Shown one piece after another: positions 9,889 through 21,088 of a stretch of DNA of 64,000 bases. Positions within the stretch are counted from its first letter, which is position 1. The number at the start of each line of letters is the position of its first letter. The position numbers were made by a program, and so were the translations under genes. Origin of the DNA: Temnothorax longispinosus (Eukaryota > Arthropoda > Insecta > Hymenoptera > Formicidae); assembly GCF_030848805.1 (NCBI RefSeq), contig NC_092362.1:13995642-14059641 (forward strand), given 5' to 3'. A model generated the notes under the pieces. The model was not told where the DNA came from and ran no database searches. It was given only the letters and a program-made list of their open reading frames with translations.

Positions 9889-12800
9889 ATGAATAATAAT
9901 AATAATAATAAAGTGCGAAGGAACATGCCGCATTTCTCGTATCCCGAAGTCCTGACGGAAGCGGCAGGTGTGAAGATTGTAACATCTCTGCCCATAGAGG
10001 ATGTGAATCTACTTCCGCCAGGAAAGATGGTCCTTAAAATGCGGAAAATCAACGTGGAATCATATATGCATGGTAAATCTTGCGGATTTCACTTGACCAA
10101 ATCGAAATGGGATCCGTATCCGTGGGTCGGCTATGTCGAGAATAATAGTCCTGCCGACCTAGCAGGATTGAAGTGAGTTTTATTTAGTCTTTAAAACTAT
10201 CGAATACTTATATCGTGGATATATGAAAGAGTATATATAAAAGTCCAATACATATATTACATTAAAAAATATAAATATATATTTCTTTTGTTAAATTATA
10301 CATTGATATGAGATTAGTATATTGTGTTACAAGTGCTGTAAGATGGAAATTGGACGTGCGGAGTGGACGCACGAGCCGGAGGCGAGTGCGATCACCCGCA
10401 CGTCCAATTTTCAACTTAACACACGTGTTACACACCCTATTTTATATTATATTAAGAACCACGTGTATATTTTATATAGCACCAATTAATTTCACATTTT
10501 ATTCAAATCATTTTCTCGTTATATTCCATCAGAGCGGGCGATTGTTTATTGGGCGTTGACGACACCGATTTGTTAGGACTAAAGATCAAAGACGTCGCTA
10601 CTTTAATTCGTAATGAGGAAGGTGTTCAAGATATAAATTTCCTCATTTGGAGATACACGCATCAAGAAGATGAACAGAATGATACTAGGCTAGCCCTGAA
10701 GGGTCCACTTCCAAATGTAGCCAGAAATCTTGCAAATGCATTATCAGGAACGGTGCGTATGCATTCTATAACTCAATATCGGGACCATTGTTTTTTCTTT
10801 TTATTGATCATTTATTTGTTCAGTGGCAGATTTATTACTTCAGAAATATAACCTAGAATTATTAACTCCTACTATCAATCTTCTATCTTTAACAACATGA
10901 TTATCAACCATTAATTTAGGAGGCTAATGATTAATAATCCAAATTTAAACTGTAAGCTATAATATACATGCTCCATTCCCTCCGTCCAGAATAATAAACT
11001 TTTAATGTACCAATAAATAATAAAAGGTTTTTTTTTTAATTTTGAGTGGAGCTCATCTAGAAACTGTTTCAATATTTTTCATGAAATATTTTCTTTTTAG
11101 GTTCGCGCCTTAGAATGTCCGATTTGCTTGGAAAGCGCCGCTCCTCCGGTCTCGCAATGCGTTCACGGCCACATCCTGTGTGTCGTCTGCAGGCCGAAGA
11201 CGACGCATTGTCCGGTCTGCAGAGTCCGGCTTGGCCAGGGCCGATGCCTTCTCGCAGATAAATTACATAGAGCACTTCGCGATGCCTTCAACATGGACAA
11301 TGCCAAGGCACCCGTCACAACCGATCGTTGTAACTTACATGACCAATTGTTCGGTAAAAGTAGCAAGAGACAAGAGACTCCGGTCGTAAATCAGTCAAAG
11401 AATAATTGCACCACGTTGAAACCGAGGCAATTCTTATTGGCCAGATTGTTGCTCGGAGGCAGAGAAAAAGCTGCTTCCGTGGATAATCTAACTCGAGCAT
11501 CTGAAATGTCGAAAGAAGCTGCGATTCCTAATGGAATGACAGACACCAACAATTTACCCGTGCGATTATCCTTGAACGATCGCGCCAAGTCAGCCAGTAC
11601 CGGCGAGCTGTCGAGAGACAACGAAGTTCATGTCAATGACGCTTCTTCGCAAATTGTCGAATCATCCGCGATGAATGTCAGTCAGCAATCGCTGAGTCTG
11701 CCCCGGACGCCGATCTGGGGCGGCTCTACGGATTCTGTGTCTGGTATACAGTTGACATGTCCGCTTTTGGAATCTTGCAGAGAAGTAGTGATGTCTGACT
11801 CGCTGATGGAACATATCAGAATTCACGCGGTGCCGCAAGTTCATTTTTATTCTGGAAACGCAAGGATCCCACTTCCACTTCCTTTCGGACGTGACGCTCT
11901 TTATATATTCCATCATGGAAACAATATGTTTTTTTTCCAGGTATAACATCTTTAACACGAAACAATTTCCCTCATTTGTGTGAAGGCGATATTTTTCATT
12001 CTTTTATTTTAATCCTTTACGGTAAAGTGTCCCTCTGCAAAGAAATCGATAAGAGATTATAAAAATTCGATTCAAACAAAGTTTATATCATTACATTATA
12101 AGAGCGTTTCAATTATACGTATCTGTTGGGGTACAGAGAAAGAGTATTTATTTCTTAAGTTTTTTTTAATATTTCATTCGGATTAAATATTTATTTCAAT
12201 GTATATATAAAAAGTTTTATTTATCTGAAATTATAAAGTATAAAACTTTGTCCAATACAATCAGTTAGAATTTAATGTTATCAATCTTAATATTACTCTT
12301 ATTATTAAAAAATATTCGTACATATTGATATAAAAATTGTACATCCTAGAAATAGATTATATTTTTTGAAAACGCAAACATTAAAATTTAGATCAAACAC
12401 ATAAATCATTTCTTATTGATTCATATTTATACGCATGCAACAAAAATGGAACAAGAGAATATATGAGATAAAAAATGTGATCTCTCTTTACATAAATGTG
12501 GTAACATACATGCACACACAAATAAATACGAGATTAGATTACTTTTATCTGGCACTATCAAATTTTGAGGATATCAAGATCTACTCCACATAGTTAAAAT
12601 ATTACATATCATAATGTTATATAATCATATGTCATTATCTTGGAAAACGCTTTGCGTTATGTAGTTGACGATATACGAAAATGCGCGGAATATTTATTTA
12701 AGAGATGTAAAAATCACATTTTTTTTATGTATAGTACGAAGAGGAAATGGCATGGATGACATATCCTCCTAAGAAGACGTGTTTAAATAGCATATGGGAA

Positions 12801-12983
12801 TGGACATTGCACGCTTGGGGTGACAATGGTACAGAAGTACAATTGCGAAGACACGTGGCGAGTCTCGAGGATACTGCAACGTTGTCTTCACAACATATTG
12901 CTCCATTGCCAAACGCATTACTGTTGAAGACCATTGAAATACAAATGTCAGAATATGGAGCACACGACAGATTATACATGTGA
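9889..12983 (+). CDS. PDZ plus SIAH-type RING E3 ubiquitin ligase
   Basis: Exons 9889-10172, 10533-10752, 11101-11940 and 12735-12983 join in frame to 530 residues. A PDZ domain spans about 48-137 (carboxylate-binding-loop-like CGFHL at 65-69, then NSPADLAGLKAGDCLLGVD across the first junction). A RING follows at 174-208 with all ligands (C174, C177, C188, H192, C195, C198, C205, C208); its PPVSQC, CRPK and CPVC signatures are those of the seven-in-absentia/SIAH family. A further C-x5-C...H-x3-H unit (CPLLESC, HIRIH) and a divergent sina-like C-terminal region complete the protein. It should transfer ubiquitin from an E2 to substrates, with PDZ choosing membrane or receptor partners. I believe Drosophila has a comparable PDZ-SIAH gene (CG6688), but could not check this. 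The poly-Asn start is encoded by a triplet repeat; Met13 is an alternative start. Confidence 0.82.
10324..10433. mobile_element. Intronic MITE-like inverted repeat (110 bp)
   Basis: This lies in the first intron of the PDZ-RING gene. The left arm begins GTGTTACAAGTGCTG and ends AATTGGACGTGCGG; the right arm is its inverse, starting CCGCACGTCCAATTTTCAA and ending ACACGTGTTACAC. The arms are 38 bp with few mismatches, around a GC-rich centre that stands out from the AT-rich intron. It is probably a non-autonomous transposon copy. Its termini and family were not determined. Confidence 0.68.
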
Positions 12984-13786
12984 AGAAAAGCTATATCGGT
13001 TATTTCTAACAAATTTATGAATTCTAACGTAAAATATATATTAAAAGAATTAATCACAAATCTATCACGAAAAACCTATTACGAACAAAACTATTTATTT
13101 ATCATTGATATGATGATTTAACGAGTGATAATACATCGCATTAATAATCTTGGAAAGGTATGAGTATTTAATACTATCTATGAGGTATGAATAATTTATT
13201 TAAAATCTTAGTGAACATATGGAGAGGTAAAAACCACAATAGTGTAAGTCAAATTTTTAAAAATATTTTTTCGTGTACATAGATGCAATTTATATATTGT
13301 ATAGATCGCATCTATGCACGCGAGAAAAAATTAAAAAAAAAAATGGACTTACACCACTATGACTTTTACTCCTCGATATATTAACAAGTAACATGCAGTA
13401 TTCTAAAATTTGCGAGTCAAAGCGGTAAAGTCAAGTTTTTGAAAAAGTAAGTAACAAATGTTGATAAAAAACTAACATAATTATATAGAATAAAAGATAT
13501 TTAGACATATTGCAGATATATTTACTGCTTATAAAAGAACATACACGAAACAAAAGTTCTGTCAAGAGCGTGTTTCATGAGAGTGTTCATGTAAAAATAC
13601 TGATATTGTTATCAACTTAATATTACTTAACATTCATAATAAAATTAATACTTCATACAATTAATACTTAACGAATTCCATTCTTTAATAGATAAAACGC
13701 AACCGTTAATTAAAAAATGCACATTTATAACATGCATACTGATAAGATATAAAACTTGGTCATATATGGTTTTCATATTAATCATC
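12984..13786. other. Convergent 3' spacer between PDZ-RING gene and p53
   Basis: The two genes converge here, so both 3' UTRs must lie in this AT-rich stretch. It holds one inverted-repeat element (13221-13374) and no other supported feature. Confidence 0.45.
13221..13374. mobile_element. MITE-like inverted repeat (about 154 bp)
   Basis: The left arm contains ATAGTGTAAGTC followed by a T-rich stretch and CATAGATGC. The right arm is the inverse (GCATCTATG, then GACTTACACCACTATGAC, ending TACTCCTCG). The arms are about 65 bp with moderate divergence, in the 3' spacer shared by two convergent genes. No coding capacity; exact ends are uncertain. Confidence 0.62.
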
Positions 13787-15645
13787 TTATGGTATTTGAT
13801 TTAATATGGCATCCATATATGGTTTAAAAACGTCATGTTGACCGGTTTTCGCAGCTTGACCGGCCATAATGTCATACGCATAATTATAAACCGCTAAATA
13901 ATTCTCTTTTCCAACGATATTTAGTTCGACTTTATAAACATGCTTGTCATAAGACATCTTTTTATTCGGTGTTAAAATCTTTCGTTTAACGGATGACAGT
14001 GGGTCTTCACCATATTCCGCCTCATCCTTTTGTTTGTCTCGTTTCGGACAACTACAAATTCTTATTACTATTGTTCGACGAGCTAAAGTTCGATTCTGTT
14101 CATTTTCTAAAGTGAATACAAGCTCTGTAGCTCTACGATTCATACCGGATGGGCAGCTATTTTTGCAAAAAAACTTGAAGCACATTGGCACATACTGCGA
14201 GCCAGCTTCGGGTGTACAAAGCGGTGTTAAAATAGAAAGATATCCATCTTTCTCTTTGTAGATACTTGAAGCATGATTAACGCAATGGACTACATGTTTA
14301 ATTCTGCCTTGTTCCATAGTTTGATTAACGTGGTTGGTTATTGCTGCGTGATTGTAGCATCGTTTTACTGGATCACTTTTATGTTCGTCCAACAGAAAAA
14401 CTAATTCTGTACGTAAGAGTAAACCGGGCATAGCTGGCTCCCATGTAAATCGTAAAGGTAGTACCTTTTCCATTTTGATATATAATTTTTTCAATACCTC
14501 AGAGTACTGTATGCAAAGAAATAAACAACATAAACTTGTTAATCTTATGGTACTATGTAGAATGTTAATAAAGAATTATAAGTATAAAAATTATAAAATT
14601 TTAATTTGCAAAATAGTTTAGTATGTATCATTGTTAAAAGAAGATTATCATGCACACTTAATACATTTAACACTAATCTATATAGTACACAAAAAAGCTT
14701 ACATCTGCAATATACAAAATCTGCTTAAACATGATTCTGATATAAACATAAACAGGTCTGATAATTTCTTGTATAAAAGCTAAAGTCAAGTCTAAGCAGA
14801 TTTATGTACTTTTTACAGCACATTGACACAACTAATGGTTAAATACTGAAACATTTTCAAACAAGATCTCTTACTCTCATCTTCCTTTACCATACTTTTA
14901 TCTCCTCACAATTTCACGAGTAATATTTACAATTGTTCACAGTTTATATGGAATATCCCATGCAAAAATTACATTAAACCAGGTTTAAAAACTAATGGCA
15001 TTTACCATCAAGAGGCAGAATTGATCTGCAAGTAGGTACATATTATTTGATAGTCGACTTCAATCTAACTCAACAAATAAAAAACAGTGCAGTTTAACAT
15101 AACTTTCCTGCACACGTACAAGATCTGGATTTAATACATGGTTTATCATACAAAAAGTCTACCTACCACCCAATCCTGTCCATTGCTATCACCAAAGGTG
15201 AACTGGAAATTCAATGGACAACCCAAATAATCGTTGTATAAAGCTGGGTACTCTGGGTAGTAATGTTCTCTATCATCATCTTCTATTTCCATCTTTCTTT
15301 TCAATTTCTTTTCCACAGCCACAGAGATGTTTGCAGACATGGCGAATGTGTCAGGTTTCTCTTCCATGACTTCTAATTCGTGTATATTTTCCGGTACTAC
15401 TGGCAGAGTACCTCCGCTTTGAGAAAACAAACGAAGAACGAATTTAATCGAGATCACTTTATTGTGCGAAAGAGTATGTACACTCGTGATACAGAATCAT
15501 GGACCGGCATAAAAAGCGAATATTAAACAAAAATTACTTACAAGGATGTCTCTATATCTTTGAAAGTTTCTTCGTCTATCAATGCAGATTCCTGAGAATC
15601 TGAATAAACGCTCACGCCAGTAGTCACGCCGTTCACGCCTAACAT
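13787..15645 (-). CDS. p53: p53 tumour-suppressor family transcription factor
   Basis: Coding exons on the minus strand: 15645-15542, 15416-15167 and 14506-13787, with matching phases, giving 357 residues. The N-terminus has an acidic stretch (SALIDEETFKDIE) like a short transactivation region. The DNA-binding domain covers about 100-280. It starts at NFQFTF and YSEVLKKLY and includes the zinc ligands C168, H171, C232 and C236 (CYNH and CKNSC) and the GMNRR loop (R242, equivalent to human R248). It ends in RICSCPKRD, with R267 equivalent to human R273 and conserved cysteines. A basic KRKILTPNKK segment may be the nuclear localisation signal, and the C-terminal 70 residues probably carry the oligomerisation domain. 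The protein binds DNA as a stress-responsive regulator of apoptosis and repair. An upstream promoter or exon giving a longer isoform cannot be excluded. It is divergent from NELF-A. Confidence 0.93.
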
Positions 15646-15743
15646 ATTCGCAAATTTTCAGTCGGATTGAAGAACGAAACAACCATGTGACTGACGCAAT
15701 ACGCATCCGCCATCCGATTAGGACCAACTGAACATTTCCTTTG

Positions 15744-15787
15744 TTTCGTATGATCGAGATTCGAGATTCGAGATTCGAGATTCGAGA
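15744..15787. repeat. 9-bp tandem repeat next to p53 5' end
   Basis: Four to five consecutive copies of GAGATTCGA, about 100 bp upstream of the predicted p53 start codon. The unit is nearly perfect, suggesting recent slippage; length variation between individuals is likely. Confidence 0.75.
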
Positions 15788-15862
15788 AAAGTCTTTCTAA
15801 GACAGCCAGTTTTGATTGGTCCGCCAGTTTTGTCAAAAACGAGAGAAACAAAAAGAGACAAA

Positions 15863-15985
15863 GGGCCGCGTTCAGCAGAACATAATGTTGAGTTCGTCTT
15901 ATCATTTTTATCAACACTCTGCGTTGCGTGGTCAACTGCTACTGAGCGGCTTGGTCTGCTGCATGATGGTCTGCTGAACGCGCCC
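15863..15985. mobile_element. MITE-like element in the p53/NELF-A promoter
   Basis: The left end GGGCCGCGTTCAGCAGAAC and right end GTCTGCTGAACGCGCCC are inverse, giving about 18 bp of terminal similarity; the GTCTGCTG motif occurs twice near the right end. The total is 123 bp and non-coding. The sequence AAAAAGAGACAAAG flanks both sides but is simple in composition, so I do not claim it as a target duplication. Confidence 0.55.
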
Positions 15986-16198
15986 GATATAAAAAAGAGA
16001 CAAAGAAGAAGATAAAAAGAAAGAGAAAGTGACTCTGTCGATTTGGGTCGCTTGCAGCTTGTTGGAAAAGCTCCCAATAGTCCCAATGAATATCGGCCTT
16101 ATATTAACGATGCGCGCACGCGCGGTGCTTCGTGGCGGGAACCGCACGTGGCGCGTTACGGCGAGGTACGGCACGCGCCGGAAGCATACGACTCCAAT

Positions 16199-18958
16199 AT
16201 GGCGAATGTGAGGGATAGCGATACATCGTTGTGGCTTCATAACAAGCTCGGTACGTCAAACGATAGCTGGACCGGCAGCTCGATCTGTTCACAGCTCAAT
16301 GCCGAGGTGTTGCGCAACATCAAGGATTGTTTTCCCGACCTGCAAACGCAGGTCAAGCTTAAGTTACTCCTGTCATTCTTTCACATACCCAGGCGCAATG
16401 TTGAAGAGGTAAGCAGCTCTCGTCTATCTCGATATTTGCTGCACACTTTCGACGAGTATTGCTCCCCCCGAGATGCGGAGATGCGCTTGCTCTCTGCGCG
16501 AGTAAAATTAATATTACGTTCACATTTCTTTATTTCATTCTCGTCTATTTACGCATATTCGCCATCCATTTGATTTTTCTCAATTGTGCGATGTTTTTGA
16601 AATGTTTAGTACATATAAGAAATACGTAGGACTAGTATTTACAATTTTACAGGGATCTACGATTGTCTCATTCGTTTGAGTTGGAAAAATTATCATTTCC
16701 ATATGAGATTTATATAGAATTTCTTTCACACACATTTCCTTCGTTTTACCTCTTATTTCACTAAAATGCTTTTTATTTATGAATTTGCGACAGTGGCGTG
16801 TGGAACTGGAAGAGATCATTGAGGTTGCGTCTCTGGACAGTGAGCTGTGGGTATCAGTGCTATCCGAAGCGATGAAGACTTTTCCATCGACCGGTTCTTT
16901 AAATACAGACATCACTGATTTGGATGAGCATAGATCAATTTTTGGGGACTTGGTCAATGACTTAAGGAAACTTATGAAGAAGCAGAATGATCCTGCTATG
17001 CTTCCCTTAGAGTGTCATTATCTTAACAAGACTGCGTTGACTTCAGTGGTAGGTCAGCATCCCATGCCAGTTAAGCATTTCATTTTCAAGAGGAAAACAA
17101 AAAGCGCAGCTTTGAGAGCGGAATTACTTCAAAAAAGCATTGATGCTGCTAATAATCTTAAGAAGAGCACAGCTCCCACTGTACCAGTGAGAAGTAGAGG
17201 GATGCCAAGAAAAATGACTGATACAAGTAAGTATTTTAGGGTAGATCGTAGCGGGTGTCTGATATGATGTCTTCCCAAAAATATTCCTGACTCTTAGTGA
17301 GTGGGGGGGGGGGGAAGGGTGACTCTCCACTAGTATATGCCCAATTCGACTCTTGGTGAGAGCGTCAATTAGCAAATGAGTATTTTGCTGGATTTGTTCA
17401 TAAATCTAGACGGCACGGTCAGGCGCTCGCGACTCACGAAAAAACGCACGTAGCTGATTAGTGTTAGAGTCCCTCTAGTAAGAGTCGCGACATCTTGAGT
17501 TTCGACAAAATAAGAGAGAAAGAGAGCGATATGAATGTATGTTACTTGTATATTGCTTTCTCTTTCTCTCTTATATCTCTTTCTCTTTCTGTTTCACATA
17601 CTTTTGCCGAAAATGCGAACCAATCAAAAGTTGCTGCTACGTGTCGCGACTCTTATTAGAGGGACTCTAATTAGTGCTGGTACTGGCCTGCCATCTGCCA
17701 AATGCATGCCATGATATTTCTCAGTGTTATTTTCGCGATGTACTACATGGCATTTACTCAAACTTTTCAGCACCTCTGAAGGGAATCCCAAGCAGAGTTC
17801 CAACGAGCGGTTTTCGATCCCCGTCGCTCACAAACACCTCTGTCTCTAACAGAACATCGATCAGCAGTAGAATTCGAAAAGATGGCGGTATTAAATTACT
17901 GGATATTAACGAGCAGCCTCTCGGATACGCACAAGCAAAGAAGAGGAAAAAGATGCTGGAGATGGAGGAGCAACAGAAAAAAGTCGCGGAAGCACAAGCG
18001 GCCGCTGTGGCAGCAGCTGCTTCAGTGGCTTCACCGGTTGCGGAAACTCCGACAACTCCAGAGTACGCGCAAGGATTGGCCTCGATTAATCCGCCTGCCA
18101 CGCCAGTTCCACCAGTTGTGGTAGCTACGGCGCAACCCTATACCGCACCTAGCACGCCAAGCAGCATTTCGGTTACGACTACGCAGCAAACATGTAAGAC
18201 CAACGTTACAGGTACTAAAGTCCATGTCGTTTTGTTTGGATTTTGATTGAACATTTGCGTTACATAGCTACTACGTTAACTACTACCACCACAACGCCCA
18301 CTACTGTGATAGCAGTAGCTGCATCAACGGTGATAGCACCTGTGGAAAGCACGCCAGTCGCCGTGCAAACAGTCAGACCGGCTCAAACAGTTACGCAGAT
18401 TCGTATACAGACTACCACGCAACCTAATGCGGCGGCTAATCCAAGAAAAGGCCTATCTCTTACGGTAAGTTACACGCAACATTTGATTTCATTATCTGTA
18501 TTGTTATAAATATAGGATTCTCGCGCTATTCATTGTTATTGATTTACAGCGTGAACAAATGTTGGAAGCGCAAGAAATGTTTAGAACTGCGAACAAAGTA
18601 ACGCGTCCAGAAAAAGCCCTTATCTTAGGTTTTATGGCTGGTTCTAGAGGTATGTCTATCTTCCACGTATACCTTTTTCTTTATAGATTATATTTCACCG
18701 ATACTATCGATTGTTTCGCTTGCAGATAATCCTTGTCCAAAATTGGGCAATATAGTCACAGTGATGCTCTCGGAGAATATAGAAGAAGTAACGCAGTCGG
18801 ACGGAACAACTGTTCCGATGTTGGTCGAAACTCATTTCCAAATGAATTACACGAACGGTGAATGGAAGAGGATAAAGAAAAATCGGCGTATCGTGACGGA
18901 GGAATCTACATCAACGTCCACTCCCGCACCGACCGCGACAGCCACGGCTTCCAATTGA
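16199..18958 (+). CDS. Nelf-A: Negative elongation factor A (NELF-A)
   Basis: Exons 16199-16408, 16794-17226, 17771-18193, 18268-18464, 18550-18649 and 18726-18958 give 531 residues, close to the human 528. The start MANVRDSDTSLWLHNKLG and the whole N-terminal NELF-AC-binding domain (about 1-190: VKLKLLLSFFHIPRRNVEE, MLPLECHYLNKTALT, VKHFIFKRKTKSA) match animal NELF-A. TPLKGIP and KLLDINEQPL follow, then a Thr/Pro/Ala-rich low-complexity middle. The conserved C-terminal tail (QEMFRTANKVTRPEKALI, GFMAGSR, FQMNYTNGEWKR) is the end that contacts Pol II and restrains elongation. NELF-A acts in the nucleus within the four-subunit NELF complex, holding promoter-proximally paused Pol II together with DSIF. 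The end of exon 3 is ambiguous: a second in-phase donor after 18211 would add six residues. Intron 2 carries a MITE. Confidence 0.95.
17305..17317. repeat. Poly(G) run in NELF-A intron
   Basis: About a dozen consecutive G residues about 80 bp downstream of the exon 2 donor. Such runs are uncommon in this AT-rich setting and are prone to slippage and sequencing error. Confidence 0.6.
17465..17669. mobile_element. MITE in NELF-A intron 2, hAT-like ends
   Basis: This 205 bp element has about 30-bp terminal inverted repeats starting TAGAGTCCCTCTAGTAAGAG; the inverted right end differs at only one or two positions. It is flanked by ATTAGTGT (17457-17464) and ATTAGTGC (17670-17677), a 7-of-8 match consistent with an 8-bp target duplication. 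TAGAG fits the YARNG start of hAT termini. The interior is non-coding, with CT/GA-rich runs. Confidence 0.75.
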
Positions 18959-20115
18959 AAGAACTTTGTTCAAATCGCTAAAAATACGAGATCTACATCT
19001 ATATGAAATATCGTTTTGTGTTATCGGTTACTAGAGGATATAACGAACATTGTGATCACACGTCTTCTTAGTGAATTGATAAATTTACTAAATTAATAGT
19101 AATTCGATTCACGTTTAAAATCTAAAAAGAATCATTGAGTAACGACTTTCAAATGTAGAATTTGCATCCCGATAAAACTGATTTTTTTCGTTTTCTCGCA
19201 TCAATCATGTAAGTCTTGATAATTTTCATATAGAGATTTCAGTTAAATGAAGAGAAGTTAATCTGAATCTGCTTTCCGAGTATGCTTCATTCAATAACGT
19301 TTTCTCCTTCAATACTGGTATAAGAAATGTATATGATTTATAGTACATTTAAGATATTTTAAAGTTATATATAATTTGATAGAAATAATATGCAATGTGT
19401 GAATAGTCAAATATTTGTTTAATAGTACCATTACATAAAAATCTATATATCATATACAGATATATAAATATATATATATACATATATATATTTTAATAAG
19501 AATGAACATAAGACTTCTATAATATTGTTATTTGAATAAATACATGATTATATTTCTGTTTTGTGTGTTGCTTACAGACATATTTTTTGCAATTTGCTAT
19601 TGATTACATTCAAATATCGCGTTATCACGTTTTTAACCATTTTGCATGTATTAAAATGATAATTTTTTTTTTAAGGATTTATGATTTTCAAAGATTTTTT
19701 TCGATGTAAACAAGGAACTATAATTCTATAATATTTTATTCGAGTAAACGCAGTCAATTTTAGTTTTTCCAATTTTATGATTATTTCTACATGATTACAT
19801 TGTAAATATTTGCTATTTTCAAATTTATTGTAATATTTTGCGCATAAAACAATTTTGTAAGAACTCGTGTTCTTCCAATGTTATATGTATGTACATACAG
19901 TGTACACACATGCGTACCCATACCATCTCAAAGTGTTTCATAACCTGTTTATTCCGCATCTGCCGGTTGTGCAGGTAGTGGAGTTCGCGTGTCGGTGTGA
20001 GGAGTTGACGAAACTTCTTGCATCTACATTTTTCGGTTCTACGATTCTGTGAGTTTTACAAACAACTGCACAGCGGAGTTTAGGGTGTGCAGTTGTCCGC
20101 ATTATCTGTTTTGCG
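18959..20115. other. NELF-A 3' UTR and spacer before Prx3
   Basis: AT-rich, non-coding. An AATAAA at 19535-19540 marks a likely NELF-A transcript end near 19560. A (TA)-rich run occupies about 19440-19490. The last 200 bp are more balanced in composition and probably carry the Prx3 promoter and 5' UTR. Confidence 0.5.
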
Positions 20116-21088
20116 ATGTTTCGATTACTTGCTTCGCTACGTACACGAGCTGGAACGTTGGTAGGTGCTACGGAATTCGTGTATCTTGTTTCGATTGAGC
20201 TTCAGCCTTCAGCGTTTTAATGACTCATTGCATGCAAACATATTTAATTCTGCACTGCATTGACGTCTCGATAGAAACAAAAGTACAATCATTGTCTCTT
20301 CAGATTGAATATATTTTCTGCAGGTTGCCACTGCAACTGATTCGCTGGCGAGAACTGATAATACATCGTTTGCGAGAGGTGTTCGTAATTTCACAGTGAG
20401 CTCAAAACTACTCAGCGATGGACCGCAGATCCAGAAACCCGCTCCGGATTTCTCTGGTACCGCAGTAGTTAAAGGCGACTTCAAGGAGATCAAGTTGAGC
20501 GACTACAAAGGGAAATACGTTGTTCTGTTTTTCTACCCATTAGACTTGTATGTAATTTTGTCTCGATTATCATTTTTAATATACATTTAATATAACTATA
20601 ATATTGAACTTTTATATTCTACTTGCAGTACATTTGTTTGCCCAACGGAGATAATTGCATTTAGTGAGAAGGTCTCGGAGTTTGAAGCTCTGAATACACA
20701 AGTGATCGGAGTGTCGACAGATTCGCACTTTAGCCATTTGGCATGGATTAATACCCCGAGGAAACAGGGTGGCCTCGGAGGAGACTTGGGCTATCCTCTT
20801 TTGAGCGATTTCAATAAGACCATATCGAACAAATACAATGTTTTGTTGCAAGACTCGGGAATCGCTCTCAGAGGTCTCTTCATCATAGACAAGGAGGGAG
20901 TTCTTCGACAGTTTTGCGTCAATGATCTCCCAGTTGGCAGGAGCGTCGAAGAGACATTGAGATTGATCAAGGCCTTCCAGTTTGTCGAGAAGCACGGCGA
21001 GGTATGTCCTGCAAATTGGCAGCCCGATTCCAAAACTATTAAGCCGAATCCAAAAGATAGCAAACAATACTTTGAATCGGTTAATTAA
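20116..21088 (+). CDS. Prx3: Mitochondrial 2-Cys peroxiredoxin (Prx3)
   Basis: Exons 20116-20160, 20324-20547 and 20629-21088 give 242 residues. The first 50 or so form a basic, Ser/Thr-rich presequence (MFRLLASLRTRAGTL) typical of mitochondrial import. The catalytic loop PLDFTFVCPTE spans the second junction and fits P-x3-T-x2-C, with T91 and peroxidatic Cys C94. The resolving Cys is C216 in GEVCPANW. GGLG (137-140) and a C-terminal YF (237-238) are both present; these mark eukaryotic typical 2-Cys enzymes that are sensitive to hyperoxidation. The enzyme reduces hydrogen peroxide and alkyl hydroperoxides in the matrix as an obligate homodimer, recycled by thioredoxin 2. Length and motifs are normal. 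The ATG sits in a clean first exon with a GTAGGT donor. Confidence 0.95.

Larger units (their letters stand above)
15646..16198. promoter_or_regulatory. Divergent p53 / NELF-A promoter region
   Basis: Only 553 bp separate the two initiation codons, which face away from each other, so both promoters and 5' UTRs must fit here. The stretch contains a 9-bp tandem repeat (15744-15787) and an inverted-repeat element (15863-15985). The NELF-A-proximal part is GC-rich. No TATA box is obvious. The frame upstream of the NELF-A ATG is open but lacks an in-frame ATG. Confidence 0.65.
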
